Shown: positions 27,288 to 37,129, numbered from the stretch's first letter. The stretch: 64,000 nt of DNA from Microvirga roseola (GCF_020866965.1 NZ_JAJATX010000001.1:124001-188000); one strand, 5' to 3'. The notes: a model not told the origin generated them from the sequence alone. Numbers and translations are program-made.

Positions 27288-29075
27288 GTGCATCTAATGA
27301 CCCATCAGCAAATGCTTGCCTTCGCCATCGTCGCCGCGATGATGGCGCTCTTCCTCTGGGGCCGTTTCCGCTACGATCTCGTCGCCGTCATGGCGCTCCT
27401 GGCGGGCGTCCTCGCGGGCCTGATCCCGGCCGAGGCAGCTTTCTCGGGCTTCAGCGACGACATCGTCTTCATCGTGGCGAGTGCGCTTCTCGTCAGCGCC
27501 GCGGTGGCGAAATCCGGCGTGATGGAGGCGGCGCTCGCCCGGGTGGGGCCCTACCTGCGCACCACGCAGAGCCAGGTCGTCGTGCTGGTCGGGGTGGTGA
27601 CGGTCCTCTCCGGCTTCGTGAAGAACATCGGCGCGCTGGCCATGATGATCCCGGTCGCCTTCCAGATCGCCCGGCGGACGAACACGCCGCCATCGAGCTT
27701 CCTGATGCCGATGGCCTTCGGCTCCCTGCTCGGCGGCATCGTGACGCTGATCGGCACCTCGCCCAACATCATCGTCTCGCGCCTGCGGGGCGAGATCGTG
27801 GGCGAGCCATTCGATATGTTCGATTTCGCGCCCGTCGGCATCGGCATCGCGCTTGCCGGGCTCGTCTTCCTCGCCTTCGGCTATCGCCTTCTGCCGCAAG
27901 GGCGCAAGGGCGCCGCCTCCCTGGACGAGGCGCTGAACATCAAGGACTACATCACCGAGGCGCGCGTGACGTCCGAGTCGGAAGTAGTGGGCCTCACGGT
28001 GGCGGACCTGCACAGGATGGCGAACGACGAGGTGAAGGTCGCCGCCATCATTCGGAAGGAGACCCGCAGCTCCAGTCCCCTCCCGGATGCAAAGATCCGC
28101 GAGAACGATCTTCTCATGCTCGAAGGCGAGCCCGATGCCCTGGAAAGCGCCGTCGCCCGGGCCGGTCTGAAGCTCAGCGGTGAGCATCGCAGGCCGAGAA
28201 CCGACGAGGCCACGGATGAGATCGGCGTCATCGAAGCCGTGATCGGACCCAACTCGGTTCTCTCCGGCCTCTCGGCGGAGCGCATCGCCCTCTATGAACG
28301 CTTCCAGGTGAACCTGATCGCGGTGAGCCGCAGCGGGCAGCGCTTCAAGGAGCGCCTGCGCACGATCACCCTGCGCCCGGGCGACGTGATCGTGCTCCAG
28401 GGCAACCTGAAGAAGCTGCCCGATACCCTGCGCGATCTCGGCTGCCTGCCCTTGGCGGAGCGCGACATCCGGCTCGGCAATGCGCGCCGGAGCCTCCTGC
28501 CGATCGCGATCCTCGCCGCCACGATGCTCGCCGTCGCGTTCGACCTCCTGCCGGTCGCCATCGCGTTTTTCACGGCCGGAACGCTTCTCGTGCTCCTGGG
28601 CTCGATCACCCTTCGCGAGGCCTACGAGGCCATCGACTGGCCGATCATCGTGATGCTCGGAGCGCTGATTCCGGTCAGTGACATGATTCGCACGACCGGC
28701 GGCACGGGCCTTATCGCCGAGTGGCTGTCATCGACCGCGAGCATGCTGCCGCCGGCCGGTGCGCTCGTGCTCATCATGGTCGTCGCCATGGCCGTGACGC
28801 CGTTTCTCAACAACGCAGCGACCGTGCTGGTGATGGCCCCCATCGCTGCGAGCTTCGCGCGGCAGCTCGGGTTCCAGCCGGACGCCTTCCTGATGGCGGT
28901 GGCCATCGGGGCTGCCTGCGACTTCCTCACCCCCATCGGCCACCAGTGCAACACGCTCGTGATGGGGCCTGGCGGCTACCGCTTCGGGGATTACTGGCGG
29001 CTGGGCCTGCCGCTCTCGATCATCGTGGTGGTGGTCGGCATCCCGCTCATCATGCTGATCTGGCCGATCCGCTAG
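27288..29075 (+). CDS. SLC13/DASS-family transporter with two TrkA_C domains
   Basis: This 595-aa inner-membrane carrier has 10-12 spans in two halves, with two RCK_C (TrkA_C) domains between them (about residues 215-300 and 310-390). The transport halves carry the DASS clamshell loops GTSPNIIVSRLRG (~165) and GHQCNTLVMGPGGY (~555). Substrates of this group include dicarboxylates, sulfate and other anions; the TrkA_C domains suggest ligand gating. GTG 27288 has AGGA eight bases upstream; ATG 27300 is an alternative start. Confidence 0.88.
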   Translation: MHLMTHQQMLAFAIVAAMMALFLWGRFRYDLVAVMALLAGVLAGLIPAEAAFSGFSDDIVFIVASALLVSAAVAKSGVMEAALARVGPYLRTTQSQVVVLVGVVTVLSGFVKNIGALAMMIPVAFQIARRTNTPPSSFLMPMAFGSLLGGIVTLIGTSPNIIVSRLRGEIVGEPFDMFDFAPVGIGIALAGLVFLAFGYRLLPQGRKGAASLDEALNIKDYITEARVTSESEVVGLTVADLHRMANDEVKVAAIIRKETRSSSPLPDAKIRENDLLMLEGEPDALESAVARAGLKLSGEHRRPRTDEATDEIGVIEAVIGPNSVLSGLSAERIALYERFQVNLIAVSRSGQRFKERLRTITLRPGDVIVLQGNLKKLPDTLRDLGCLPLAERDIRLGNARRSLLPIAILAATMLAVAFDLLPVAIAFFTAGTLLVLLGSITLREAYEAIDWPIIVMLGALIPVSDMIRTTGGTGLIAEWLSSTASMLPPAGALVLIMVVAMAVTPFLNNAATVLVMAPIAASFARQLGFQPDAFLMAVAIGAACDFLTPIGHQCNTLVMGPGGYRFGDYWRLGLPLSIIVVVVGIPLIMLIWPIR

Positions 29076-29080
29076 CCGGT

Positions 29081-29353
29081 TCAGTACAGGGAGGCCGTCA
29101 GCAGGAGGGCCGTGCCGGCGGCCGAGGAGGCCACGGCGACGATCATGGCCCAGCAATGGAGCCGGTCCCGCTCCTCCTGGTTGAGCAGAGGCCGCATGCG
29201 CGCATCCGAGCGGCCGAAGATGAAGCTGCCGGCCCGTGCGGGCTTGGGAGTATGCGGCATGACGCAGAAGCTGGATCTCGCCACCGCGCGAGCCGGCCCG
29301 TCATGGGCGGCTTCGGCAGCATAGGACTGATCGTGGGAGATCTGCGAGGTCAT
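29081..29353 (-). CDS. Small protein with a C-terminal membrane span, 90 aa
   Basis: This is a protein of unknown function. Residues 1-60 are polar with Ala/Arg-rich sequence and one hydrophobic helix lies at the end (WAMIVAVASSAAGTALLLTA). Its stop is six bases from the stop of the convergent DASS transporter. Ribosome-site evidence is weak, so the start is uncertain. Confidence 0.45.
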   Translation of the reverse strand: MTSQISHDQSYAAEAAHDGPARAVARSSFCVMPHTPKPARAGSFIFGRSDARMRPLLNQEERDRLHCWAMIVAVASSAAGTALLLTASLY

Positions 29354-29558
29354 GGCTGTCACGGCTCGAGGAAAGATCGCGAGCCCACACTCGCCCCGAA
29401 GACGTGAACGTCAGGTAAAGGAGCCGGGAAACTTGGCAATTTCGTAAACGAATTCTTTCGATGGGCCCGTTCAGGCCCGGCCGGCGCAGCCTTGCACGCC
29501 ATGCTGTTGCCGGAGCAGCTCCCGTGTTATGTGATAACGCAAAATTCGAGAGTGATTC

Positions 29559-30158
29559 ATGATCAGGACCTCCATCAGGGGAGGCGCGCTTGCGCTTGCG
29601 CTGTCGCTGGCCGCCTGCAACCAGACCAGCGGCTCATCCGTCGCGGCCAATGCCTTGGCCGGGCTCGACCAGACCGGGATCGCAGGTCTTGCGGTCAGCA
29701 TGGCCGAAAGCGACGAGCCGGAGACCTCCAAGTCGGACATTGATCTCAGCGCGATCGCCATGCGCCTCGAAGATGTCGCAGCCGGCAATACGGCGCCGCC
29801 CAACTACCTGCGCGATTTCGACCGGGGAAACAGCATCGTCATGGCGAAGGAGGCCAGCGCCGACATCGCCATCGCGGAGACCCAGAGAGCCGCCGAACAG
29901 CTCGTCCCGAACGCCGACCGCCCCGCGGAGGCTCGGGCCATCCTTTCCCTCGTCGACCGACCGGGCGGAGGCAGCGCCGCCTGGCAGAATCCGGCCACGG
30001 GGGCCTCCGGAACGGTCACGGTCCAGGAGATGGGCAGGGGCATGACCGGCAGCCTCGAATGCAGGAACGTGAAGCGCGAATGGCGAGGCGGCGGTACGGT
30101 GCGCAGAGGCGACATGCTGGCCTGCCGGAACAGGGGCGAATGGTACGAGATGTCCTGA
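29559..30158 (+). CDS. Lipoprotein with a C-terminal surface-antigen-like domain
   Basis: This 199-aa protein has a lipoprotein signal (GGALALALSLAACNQ, Cys20). The C-terminal part contains WQNPATGASGTVTV and then LECRNVKREWR, a pattern seen in the RT0821/17-kDa surface antigen-like group: a beta-rich domain with a Cys pair. The middle (60-130) is helical and acidic. Probable role: outer-membrane or periplasmic protein of unknown function. Confidence 0.7.
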   Translation: MIRTSIRGGALALALSLAACNQTSGSSVAANALAGLDQTGIAGLAVSMAESDEPETSKSDIDLSAIAMRLEDVAAGNTAPPNYLRDFDRGNSIVMAKEASADIAIAETQRAAEQLVPNADRPAEARAILSLVDRPGGGSAAWQNPATGASGTVTVQEMGRGMTGSLECRNVKREWRGGGTVRRGDMLACRNRGEWYEMS

Positions 30159-30227
30159 TCTCAGGAAACGGCTCGCGCCGATTGCCGGCTTGTGTCATTC
30201 CTCGCTCCGACATCCGGAACTGCATGA

Positions 30228-31187
30228 ATGACCCAAAGCCCCGTTCAGAAGACCATGAGCGCCTCCGACTGGGCGATGCTGATCACCCTCTCCATCGTCT
30301 GGGGCGGCTCGTTCCTGTTCATCGCGGTAGCCGTCAAGGAATTGCCGCCCCTGACCATCGTGGCCTGCCGCGTCGCGCTGGCCGCTCTCGCCCTGCAACT
30401 CGTGCTTCGAATCATGGGTGTCCCGCTGCCCCGTGACCGGCAGGCCTGGGCTGCCTTTCTCGGAATGGGCATCCTCAACAACGTCATTCCCATGGCCCTG
30501 ATCGTCTGGGGGCAGGGTCACATCGCCAGCGGCCTGGCGTCGATCCTGAACGCCACGACCCCGCTCTTCACCGTCATCGTGGCGCATTTTCTCACCTCGG
30601 ATGAGCGGCTGACGGGACAGCGGCTTGCCGGAGTCCTTGTCGGCTTCATCGGCGTTGCCGTCATGATCGGCGCGGCCGCCATGGCGGCCTGGAACGTGAA
30701 TATCCTGGCGCAGCTCGCCGTCCTGGCCGCGGCCCTTTCCTATGGCTTCGGCGGCGTCTTCGGCCGGCGCTTCAAGACGATGGGGATCGCGCCCATGGCC
30801 ACCGCGACCGGGCAGGTGACCGCGTCGAGCGTCATCCTCCTGCCCTTGAGCCTCGTCGTCGACCGTCCCTGGACCCTGACCATGCCGAGCACTGTGACCG
30901 TCCTGTCCCTGACCGGGCTGGCCCTCGTCTCTACGGCCTTCGCCTATATTCTGTTCTTCCGCCTGCTCGCCCGGGCCGGGGCCACGAACGTCAACCTCGT
31001 CACCTTCCTCATCCCCGCCAGCGCCATCCTGTTCGGGGTGATCCTTCTCGGGGAGACCCTGGAATTGCGGCACATCGCCGGAATGGCCCTCATCGGAGCG
31101 GGGCTCATCGTCATCGACGGCCGTATGGTCGCGGCGGCAGGGGGCCTCTTCGGCGTCAGGAAGCCTGCGCCCCACCCGGGGGCCTGA
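30228..31187 (+). CDS. EamA/DMT-family exporter
   Basis: This 319-aa transporter has ten spans in two EamA repeats. The first begins WAMLITLSIVWGGSFLFIAV and ends LIVWGQGHIASGLASILNAT; the second begins LAAALSYGFGGVFGRRFK. The WGGSF and ASGLASILNATTPLF motifs are typical of the RhtA/YdcZ-like exporter group, whose substrates are amino acids or small metabolites. It has no operon partners. Confidence 0.88.
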   Translation: MTQSPVQKTMSASDWAMLITLSIVWGGSFLFIAVAVKELPPLTIVACRVALAALALQLVLRIMGVPLPRDRQAWAAFLGMGILNNVIPMALIVWGQGHIASGLASILNATTPLFTVIVAHFLTSDERLTGQRLAGVLVGFIGVAVMIGAAAMAAWNVNILAQLAVLAAALSYGFGGVFGRRFKTMGIAPMATATGQVTASSVILLPLSLVVDRPWTLTMPSTVTVLSLTGLALVSTAFAYILFFRLLARAGATNVNLVTFLIPASAILFGVILLGETLELRHIAGMALIGAGLIVIDGRMVAAAGGLFGVRKPAPHPGA

Positions 31188-31370
31188 GCTTCACGGATGC
31201 GCGAGGATGCCTGTTGACCGGGCATGACTGCCATCCCATCTGCGGGATTAGGGTTCGGAGCGAGCCTGTGATAAGGTCCTCCCGAGCCGGAAGCGTCGCT
31301 GTGGCAGCGGCCCGTCGCCGCGCGGAGATCTCCGACGTTCCATGAAAAGGCCGTTCACCTGAGTTCACCG

Positions 31371-32486
31371 ATGATGCGCCTCACCCTGAGCCTGTCCGAC
31401 AACCCCGCGATGACCTCGGTCGAGCGCGCTCTGATGGAGTTTCGCAGCGCCCGCCCGGTGGTGATCGACAGCGACGAGGTGAGTGCGCTCGTGGTCGGCG
31501 TCGAGAATCTGGACGAGGCGATGAGCGCCGAGCTCGAGGCCCTTGCCGGCGGCCACGCCCATCTCGTCCTTCCTCCCGCGCGGCTGCGCCGCCTCGGTCT
31601 CGACCGGGACGCACCGGGCCTCGTGGCCCTGCCGGTAGTCGACCGGGAGCGGATCGAGACCTTGGCCCTGAAGGTCGAGGGCCGCATCGATGCGCCTGTG
31701 CGCATGGCCGAGGCGGTCGACGAGGAGGCGCTGGAACTCGCCCGCCTCTCTCTCATCCTCCCGGCCGTGGTCGTGGTGCCCCTGGCGGCAGGGATCCAGG
31801 TCGATCCCTCCCTGGTGCGGGTGGCGGGTTCGGCCATCCGGAACTACCGGCGCGCCAGAGCCATGGATCTGAAGATCGTCAGCCGTGCGCCCGTGCCGCT
31901 GGAAGGCGCGCCGAGCGCCGAATTCGTGGTCTTCCGCGGCGGCGAGGGCCTGCGCGATCAGGTGGCGATCGTGGTCGGCAAGCCGGACCTCTCCAAGCCC
32001 GTTACGGTGCGCCTGCACTCGGCCTGCCTCACGGGCGACCTTTTCGGCAGCCTGAAATGCGATTGCGGCGACCAGCTGCGCGAGACCGTGCGCTTCATGG
32101 CGGGCAGCGAGGGCGGCATCCTGCTCTATCTCGACCAGGAAGGGCGCGGAAACGGCATCGCCAACAAGATACGCGCCTACAAGCTCCAGGCGCAGGGTTA
32201 CGACACCTATGACGCCGACGAGGTCCTGGGCTTCGGCGTGGACCAGCGCCGGTTCGAATTCGCGGCCGGCATGCTCAAGCAGCTCGGCGTCGGCAAGGTG
32301 CGCCTGATGACCAACAACCCGGAAAAGATCAAGGCCCTGTCCGAGGCTGGGCTCCAGGTGATCTCGGACCACCGGGTCCTGGGCCGTCCGACGGCGGAGA
32401 ACGTGAGCTATCTCGCCGCCAAGCGGGACCGGGCCGGGCATTATATCGATCTCGAGGGCCTGCTGGCCTGCTCGAACAAGGATTGA
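31371..32486 (+). CDS. ribA: GTP cyclohydrolase II (RibA-type) with a degenerate N-terminal RibB-like domain
   Basis: This 371-aa enzyme starts riboflavin synthesis by opening GTP. The C-terminal half is a complete GCH II: zinc ligands in HSACLTGDLFGS and LKCDCGD (~220-240), catalytic YLDQEGRGNGIANKIRAY, and the nucleotide-binding MTNNPEKIKAL. The N-terminal ~175 residues resemble the dihydroxybutanone-phosphate synthase fold but lack its acidic active-site motif, as in other alphaproteobacterial RibA proteins. No FMN riboswitch is seen upstream. A strong terminator follows. Confidence 0.93.
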   Translation: MMRLTLSLSDNPAMTSVERALMEFRSARPVVIDSDEVSALVVGVENLDEAMSAELEALAGGHAHLVLPPARLRRLGLDRDAPGLVALPVVDRERIETLALKVEGRIDAPVRMAEAVDEEALELARLSLILPAVVVVPLAAGIQVDPSLVRVAGSAIRNYRRARAMDLKIVSRAPVPLEGAPSAEFVVFRGGEGLRDQVAIVVGKPDLSKPVTVRLHSACLTGDLFGSLKCDCGDQLRETVRFMAGSEGGILLYLDQEGRGNGIANKIRAYKLQAQGYDTYDADEVLGFGVDQRRFEFAAGMLKQLGVGKVRLMTNNPEKIKALSEAGLQVISDHRVLGRPTAENVSYLAAKRDRAGHYIDLEGLLACSNKD

Positions 32487-32507
32487 GACCTTCCGGTCTC
32501 AATCCTT
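32478..32507. terminator. Hairpin terminator at the end of ribA
   Basis: A perfect 13-bp stem (AAGGATTGAGACC / GGTCTCAATCCTT) with a TTCC loop spans the ribA stop codon. It also faces the convergent M20 gene. Confidence 0.72.
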
Positions 32508-32525
32508 CTGGCATTCTGCTGTGTC

Positions 32526-33695
32526 TCAGCGCGCCGGCATGCCGGTTTCGATGATCTTCGCCCAGAGCGAGACGCCGTAGGGGCTCGCCTCGTCGTTGAA
32601 GTCATAGGCCGGGTGGTGGACCCCCGCCGTGTCGCCGTTGCCGATGAAGATGTAGGCGCCCGGGCGCTCCTCCAGCATGTAGGAGAAATCCTCGGCTCCC
32701 ATGAGGGGCAGGACCGTGGTGTCGACGCCGTTCGCACCCGCGACCGCACGGGCGACCTCGGCCATGAACTCGGTCTTTTCCGGATCGTTCATTGTGACCG
32801 GATAGCCGCGGTCGTAATCGACGTCGGCCTTGGCTCCGAAGGCGGCGCAGACATTCTCGACGATGGCGCGGATGCGGGTCTCGGCGAGATCGCGCATCTC
32901 GGGCGAAAGGGTGCGCACGGTGCCGAGCAGCATCGCCGTCTGGGGAATGACGTTGAAGGCCTCGCCCGCCTTGACGGTGCAGACCGAGACCACCACGGAA
33001 TCCAGCGGATCGGCGTTGCGCGCAGCGATGGTCTGAAGGGCCGTGATCACGTGGGCCGCGACCACTACGGTGTCGATGCAGTTATGCGGCATGGCGGCGT
33101 GGCCGCCCTTGCCCTCGATGTTGATGGTGAACCGGTCCGCCGACGCCATCATCGGGCCAGGGCGAATCGCGAAATGGCCGACGGGAATGCCCGGCATGTT
33201 GTGCATGCCGTAGACCTCCTGCACGCCGAAGCGCTCCATGAGCCCGTCCTTCACCATGGCGTCTCCGCCGCCGCCGCCTTCTTCCGCCGGCTGGAAGATC
33301 ATCACCGCCGTGCCGTCGAAGTTGCGCGTCTCGGCAAGGTACTTCGCCGCGCCCAGCAGCATGGCGGTGTGGCCGTCATGGCCGCAGGCATGCATCTTGC
33401 CGGGCACCTTGGACTTGTGGGGGACGTCCGTCGCCTCCTCGATGGGCAGCGCGTCCATGTCGGCGCGCAGCCCGATCACGCGGCCCGAATTGTTGCTCCG
33501 GCCCCTGATGACGCCGACGACGCCCGTCTGGCCCAATCCGGTCACGACCTCGTCGCAGCCGAAGCTCTTCAGCTTCTCGGCCACGATGCCCGCCGTCCGG
33601 TGCACGTCGAAGAGGAGTTCGGGATTCTCATGGAAATCCCGGCGCCAGGCGGTGATTTCGGGGGCGAGATCGGCGACGCGGTTGATGATCGGCAT
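32526..33695 (-). CDS. M20-family amidohydrolase (hippurate hydrolase-like)
   Basis: This 389-aa metallohydrolase removes acyl groups from N-acyl amino acids or similar amides. The metal-binding motif is MHACGHDGHTAMLLGAA (~100-117), the catalytic pair is PAEEGGGGGDAM, and MNDPEKTEFM and PLMGAEDFSYML lie in the C-terminal part. The M20D/HipO family prefers aromatic or indole amides, but substrate is not readable. The length is normal. Confidence 0.92.
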   Translation of the reverse strand: MPIINRVADLAPEITAWRRDFHENPELLFDVHRTAGIVAEKLKSFGCDEVVTGLGQTGVVGVIRGRSNNSGRVIGLRADMDALPIEEATDVPHKSKVPGKMHACGHDGHTAMLLGAAKYLAETRNFDGTAVMIFQPAEEGGGGGDAMVKDGLMERFGVQEVYGMHNMPGIPVGHFAIRPGPMMASADRFTINIEGKGGHAAMPHNCIDTVVVAAHVITALQTIAARNADPLDSVVVSVCTVKAGEAFNVIPQTAMLLGTVRTLSPEMRDLAETRIRAIVENVCAAFGAKADVDYDRGYPVTMNDPEKTEFMAEVARAVAGANGVDTTVLPLMGAEDFSYMLEERPGAYIFIGNGDTAGVHHPAYDFNDEASPYGVSLWAKIIETGMPAR

Positions 33696-33782
33696 GGATG
33701 ACCCTTGGCTGAGAAAGCAGAACCCCTAACGAAGCAGAGGCCAAGCCTCCTCGTCAATCGTTACAGGATACCTCTGCCAGGA

Positions 33783-35012
33783 TCAGGAAGCCCGGCGCAG
33801 GATCGCCTTGGGGCGCTTGGTGCGGAACTGTCCGCGCTCGATGGCGACGAAGACCAGCACGACGAGCACGAGGGCCGTGAACCACCAGACCTGCGCGGTG
33901 CCGATGCCGAAGCAGCCGAGCGCATAGGCGGTCGCAAAAGCCGCCATGATGCCGGGCCCGAGGACGGGCCGGTGCCCGCCTGCGGCCAGGGCGGTGCGGT
34001 AGAGCAGGACGGCCGCCGCCACCGCGCCGACGAGGCCCAGCTCGTACCAGATCTCGAACAGGAACGTGTTGGGCGCGGCGGACGGAAGGAGGCCTGAGAC
34101 CTTGCTGCGCAGGGTCGTCTCGAAGCCATGCCCGGTCACGAGGCTGAGCGGATCGGCCAGAATGATCCTGCCCCAGAGGTCGAGGCTTGCGACAGCGGGT
34201 GAGCGCGGCCCCAGGAGGCCGGCGGCCAGGGGCTCGAGGATGAAGGGCAGGACGGGCCCGAGAAGCAGAAGGCCCGCCATGGCGAAAGCGGTCAGGCGCG
34301 CGCCGGCGGAGGGGTTGACGACGGTCAGGGCGAAGACGACGGCTCCGGCCGCGAGCCCCTGAAGGGGCAGGCCGTCTGTCGCGAAGAAGGCTCCCGCGGC
34401 GACGATCAGGGCCAGGATTCCCCCTTCCAGGTTGCGCCCGCGGGAATGGAGCCAGGTCACGGCCGGCCAGAGCAGCAGGACGAGCACGATCATGCCCCGC
34501 TCCAGGCTCCCGTCCTCCGGATCGACGCCCGATTTGTTCCGCCAGGCCAGGGCGGTGCCCGTGAGGGCCGCAAGGCCGATTCCGACCGGCAGGAGATAGA
34601 GATTGGCCGAGCGCATCCGCTCCGGCATGGCGACAAAGCCGGCGACCGCCATCAGGGCCATGCCGGCGATGTTGAGCAGGCGCTCGGAGGCCTCCGGCAG
34701 GAACGGGGTCCAGACCAGGGACAGGCCCATCCAGAACAGGAGGACCGCCCCGGCAAGCCCACCGGGCGAGCCTGCAAGGCCGATCAGCCTTTCCCGGACA
34801 TGCTTCGGCGGACCGTCGAGGATGGCGGCCAGGACGAGGAGCGTAACCGCCAGCGGCGCCAGCACGACGACGGCGCGGCGGGTGAAGAGCGCACCGACCG
34901 GGATGGCGAAGGCCAGAATCGCAAAGCCGAGACGCCGCAGCACGGCGGCGGCATCGGCGGAGGGGTTGGCCACGGAAGAGTGAGGACGCACCATCGGGCG
35001 GACATCGATCAT
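33783..35012 (-). CDS. O-antigen ligase/polymerase-like membrane protein
   Basis: This 409-aa protein has about ten to twelve membrane spans and a large periplasmic loop toward the C-terminus (residues ~270-320) containing LVTGHGFETTLRSK and then AAPNTFLFEIWYELGLVG. That loop is typical of the Wzy/WaaL (O-antigen ligase) superfamily, where H-x-x-x-L and Arg residues in the last large loop are functional. No other polysaccharide genes are nearby, so the product may act on a distant glycan cluster. I use the start at 35012 (MIDVRPMV). Confidence 0.75.
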   Translation of the reverse strand: MIDVRPMVRPHSSVANPSADAAAVLRRLGFAILAFAIPVGALFTRRAVVVLAPLAVTLLVLAAILDGPPKHVRERLIGLAGSPGGLAGAVLLFWMGLSLVWTPFLPEASERLLNIAGMALMAVAGFVAMPERMRSANLYLLPVGIGLAALTGTALAWRNKSGVDPEDGSLERGMIVLVLLLWPAVTWLHSRGRNLEGGILALIVAAGAFFATDGLPLQGLAAGAVVFALTVVNPSAGARLTAFAMAGLLLLGPVLPFILEPLAAGLLGPRSPAVASLDLWGRIILADPLSLVTGHGFETTLRSKVSGLLPSAAPNTFLFEIWYELGLVGAVAAAVLLYRTALAAGGHRPVLGPGIMAAFATAYALGCFGIGTAQVWWFTALVLVVLVFVAIERGQFRTKRPKAILRRAS

Positions 35013-35116
35013 TGAGCGCTCGGAAGCGCGGAGACTAATGGACGGGAGAACCAAAAGCTGTAGGTGTCTTGCAACACTGACCCGGCCTTTACGTCACGCA
35101 GCGCGTTCCTGAAACC

Positions 35117-36244
35117 ATGGCCTCCAACCGCTCCCAAGCCAATAAGAACCTTCTCCTCGTCGGCGGAGGGCATGCCCATGTCTTCGTCCTGGAGGCCTTC
35201 GCCCGCAATCCCGAGCCCGGCCTGCGGCTGATCCTCGTCGCGAAGGATGTCCGGACGCCCTATTCCGGCATGCTGCCGGGGCACCTGGCGGGGCTCTATT
35301 CCCGGGACGAGATGCATATCGATCTGGAGGTCCTGGCAAGGCGCAGCGGCGCAACGCTGATCCAGGACGAGGCGGTCGGGTTCGATGCGGCTGGGAAGCG
35401 GGCCCTCCTCAGGAGCGGAGAGGCGCTCTCCTACGATATTCTCTCCATCGACATCGGCATCACGCCGGACCTTTCCGGCATCGAGGGGGCTGCCGAGCAC
35501 GCCCTGGCGGTCAAGCCCATCGGAGACCTGCTGGAGAAATGGGACCGGCTCGTCGAGAAAGCCCTCAGGCCCGACGGCCCGCGCCGCTTCGCCATCATCG
35601 GCGGCGGGGTTGCGGGGATCTGTCTCGCCTTTGCGGTCAGGGCCTTCCTCGGGACGCGGTTGAGCGATCCGCTGCATCTCGCCCTGATCGGCGCCTCCGA
35701 CGCTCCGGGGATCAATGCAGGCATGCGCAGACGGATCGCGCGCGCCTTCGAGCGTCGCGGGATCGAGGTCTTCAAGGGCGAGGCCGCCGGCGTGGACCCG
35801 AAGGGCGTGACCCTTTCGAGCGGAGAGCGCATTGCGGCCGATGCCGTCCTCGTCTCGACCCATGCCGCGCCGCCGCCGGCGCTCGCCGGTACCGATTGGG
35901 CGAAGGATGAGCACGGCTTCCTCGCCATCCGCCCGACCTTGCAGGTCCTGAACGACAATTCTGTCTTCGCAGCCGGCGACTGCGCGACCATGCCGGCCCA
36001 TCCGCGCCCGAAGGCCGGTGTCTTCGCCGTGCGGCAGGGGCCGGTGCTGGCCCGCAACCTGAGACGTTACGGGCGCGGCGAGGCGCTGGAGGAGCATCGC
36101 CCCCAGCGCAAGCATCTCGTCCTGATCTCGACAGGAGACGGCCGCGCCATCGGCGGGCGCGGCCGGTTCGTCGCCTTTCAGGGACGCTTCGCCTGGCGGC
36201 TGAAGGACTGGCTCGACCGGCGCTTCATGCGCCGGTTCACCTGA
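35117..36244 (+). CDS. Pyridine nucleotide-disulfide oxidoreductase of the TIGR03169 (SelD-associated) type
   Basis: This 375-aa flavoprotein resembles NDH-2 but has the family start LLLVGGGHAHVFVLEAFA and TPYSGMLPGHLAGLYSRDEM. Such proteins are often fused to or located next to selenophosphate synthetase. A second Rossmann motif is IIGGGVAGICLAFAV (~160) and the FAD-binding VFAAGDCATM is near 300. Electron acceptors are unknown. No selD or selenocysteine gene is in view. It converges on mmsB with adjoining stops. Confidence 0.85.
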   Translation: MASNRSQANKNLLLVGGGHAHVFVLEAFARNPEPGLRLILVAKDVRTPYSGMLPGHLAGLYSRDEMHIDLEVLARRSGATLIQDEAVGFDAAGKRALLRSGEALSYDILSIDIGITPDLSGIEGAAEHALAVKPIGDLLEKWDRLVEKALRPDGPRRFAIIGGGVAGICLAFAVRAFLGTRLSDPLHLALIGASDAPGINAGMRRRIARAFERRGIEVFKGEAAGVDPKGVTLSSGERIAADAVLVSTHAAPPPALAGTDWAKDEHGFLAIRPTLQVLNDNSVFAAGDCATMPAHPRPKAGVFAVRQGPVLARNLRRYGRGEALEEHRPQRKHLVLISTGDGRAIGGRGRFVAFQGRFAWRLKDWLDRRFMRRFT

Positions 36245-37129
36245 TCAGCCGTTCGACCCGCGGATGAAGTTGATGATGCCCGAGAAGTCTTCGCCGTCGT
36301 GGCCCGCATTGGCGAAGAGGGCGTAGAGCTGGGCGGCTTCCGCGCCGAGCGGCGTGGAGGCGCCGGAGGCGAGCGCCGCTTCCTGCGCGAGCTTCAGGTC
36401 CTTCAGCATCAGGGCCGCCGCGAAGCCGGGCTTGTAGTCGTTGTTGGCGGGCGAGGTCGGCACCGGCCCCGGAACCGGGCAATAGGTGGTGAGCGACCAG
36501 CACTGGCCCGAGGAGGTGGAGGCGACGTCGAACAGCGCCTGATGGGAGAGCCCGAGCTTTTCCGCCAGCACGAAGGCTTCCGCCACGCCGATCATCGAGA
36601 TGCCGAGGATCATGTTGTTGCAGATCTTCGCCGCCTGACCCGCGCCCGCTTCGCCGCAATGGACCACCTTCCTGCCCATCTTCGACAGGATCGGCTTGGC
36701 TTGCTCGAACGCGTTGCGCGCGCCGCCCGCCATGAAGGTCAGCGTCGCGCCCTGCGCGCCGCCGACGCCGCCGGAGACCGGCGCGTCGAGGGATTGCAGC
36801 CCGCGCTCGTCCGCCAGCCCATGCGCCCTGCGCGCGCTTTCCACATCGATGGTCGAACAGTCGATGACGAGCGCGCCCTTCTGTAGCGAGGGCAGGATCT
36901 CGGCCCAGACGGCCAGCACATGCTTGCCCGCCGGCAGCATGGTGACGACCACCTCGGCATCCTTCACCGCCTCCGCGGCGGAGCCGGCGACCGTGACGCC
37001 GTCCGCCCTCGCCTGATCGCAAGAGGCGGGGGACAGGTCGAAGCCGGTCACCGCATGCCCCGCCTTGACGAGGTTGGCGGCCATCGGTCCGCCCATGTTG
37101 CCGAGCCCGATGAAGGCGATGTTGGTCAT
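36245..37129 (-). CDS. mmsB: 3-hydroxyisobutyrate dehydrogenase
   Basis: This 294-aa enzyme oxidises 3-hydroxyisobutyrate to methylmalonate semialdehyde in valine degradation. Family motifs: FIGLGNMGGPMAANLVKAGH (NAD-binding), DAPVSGGVGGAQGATLTF (substrate), and the catalytic Lys in GAGQAAKICNNM (~170). The product is the substrate of MmsA, encoded at 39963-41459 on the same strand. It overlaps the DUF4267-like gene by four bases. Confidence 0.95.
   Translation of the reverse strand: MTNIAFIGLGNMGGPMAANLVKAGHAVTGFDLSPASCDQARADGVTVAGSAAEAVKDAEVVVTMLPAGKHVLAVWAEILPSLQKGALVIDCSTIDVESARRAHGLADERGLQSLDAPVSGGVGGAQGATLTFMAGGARNAFEQAKPILSKMGRKVVHCGEAGAGQAAKICNNMILGISMIGVAEAFVLAEKLGLSHQALFDVASTSSGQCWSLTTYCPVPGPVPTSPANNDYKPGFAAALMLKDLKLAQEAALASGASTPLGAEAAQLYALFANAGHDGEDFSGIINFIRGSNG

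Noticed and set aside
31188-31370. FMN riboswitch upstream of ribA
   Set aside because: I looked for the conserved FMN-element sequence and did not find it.
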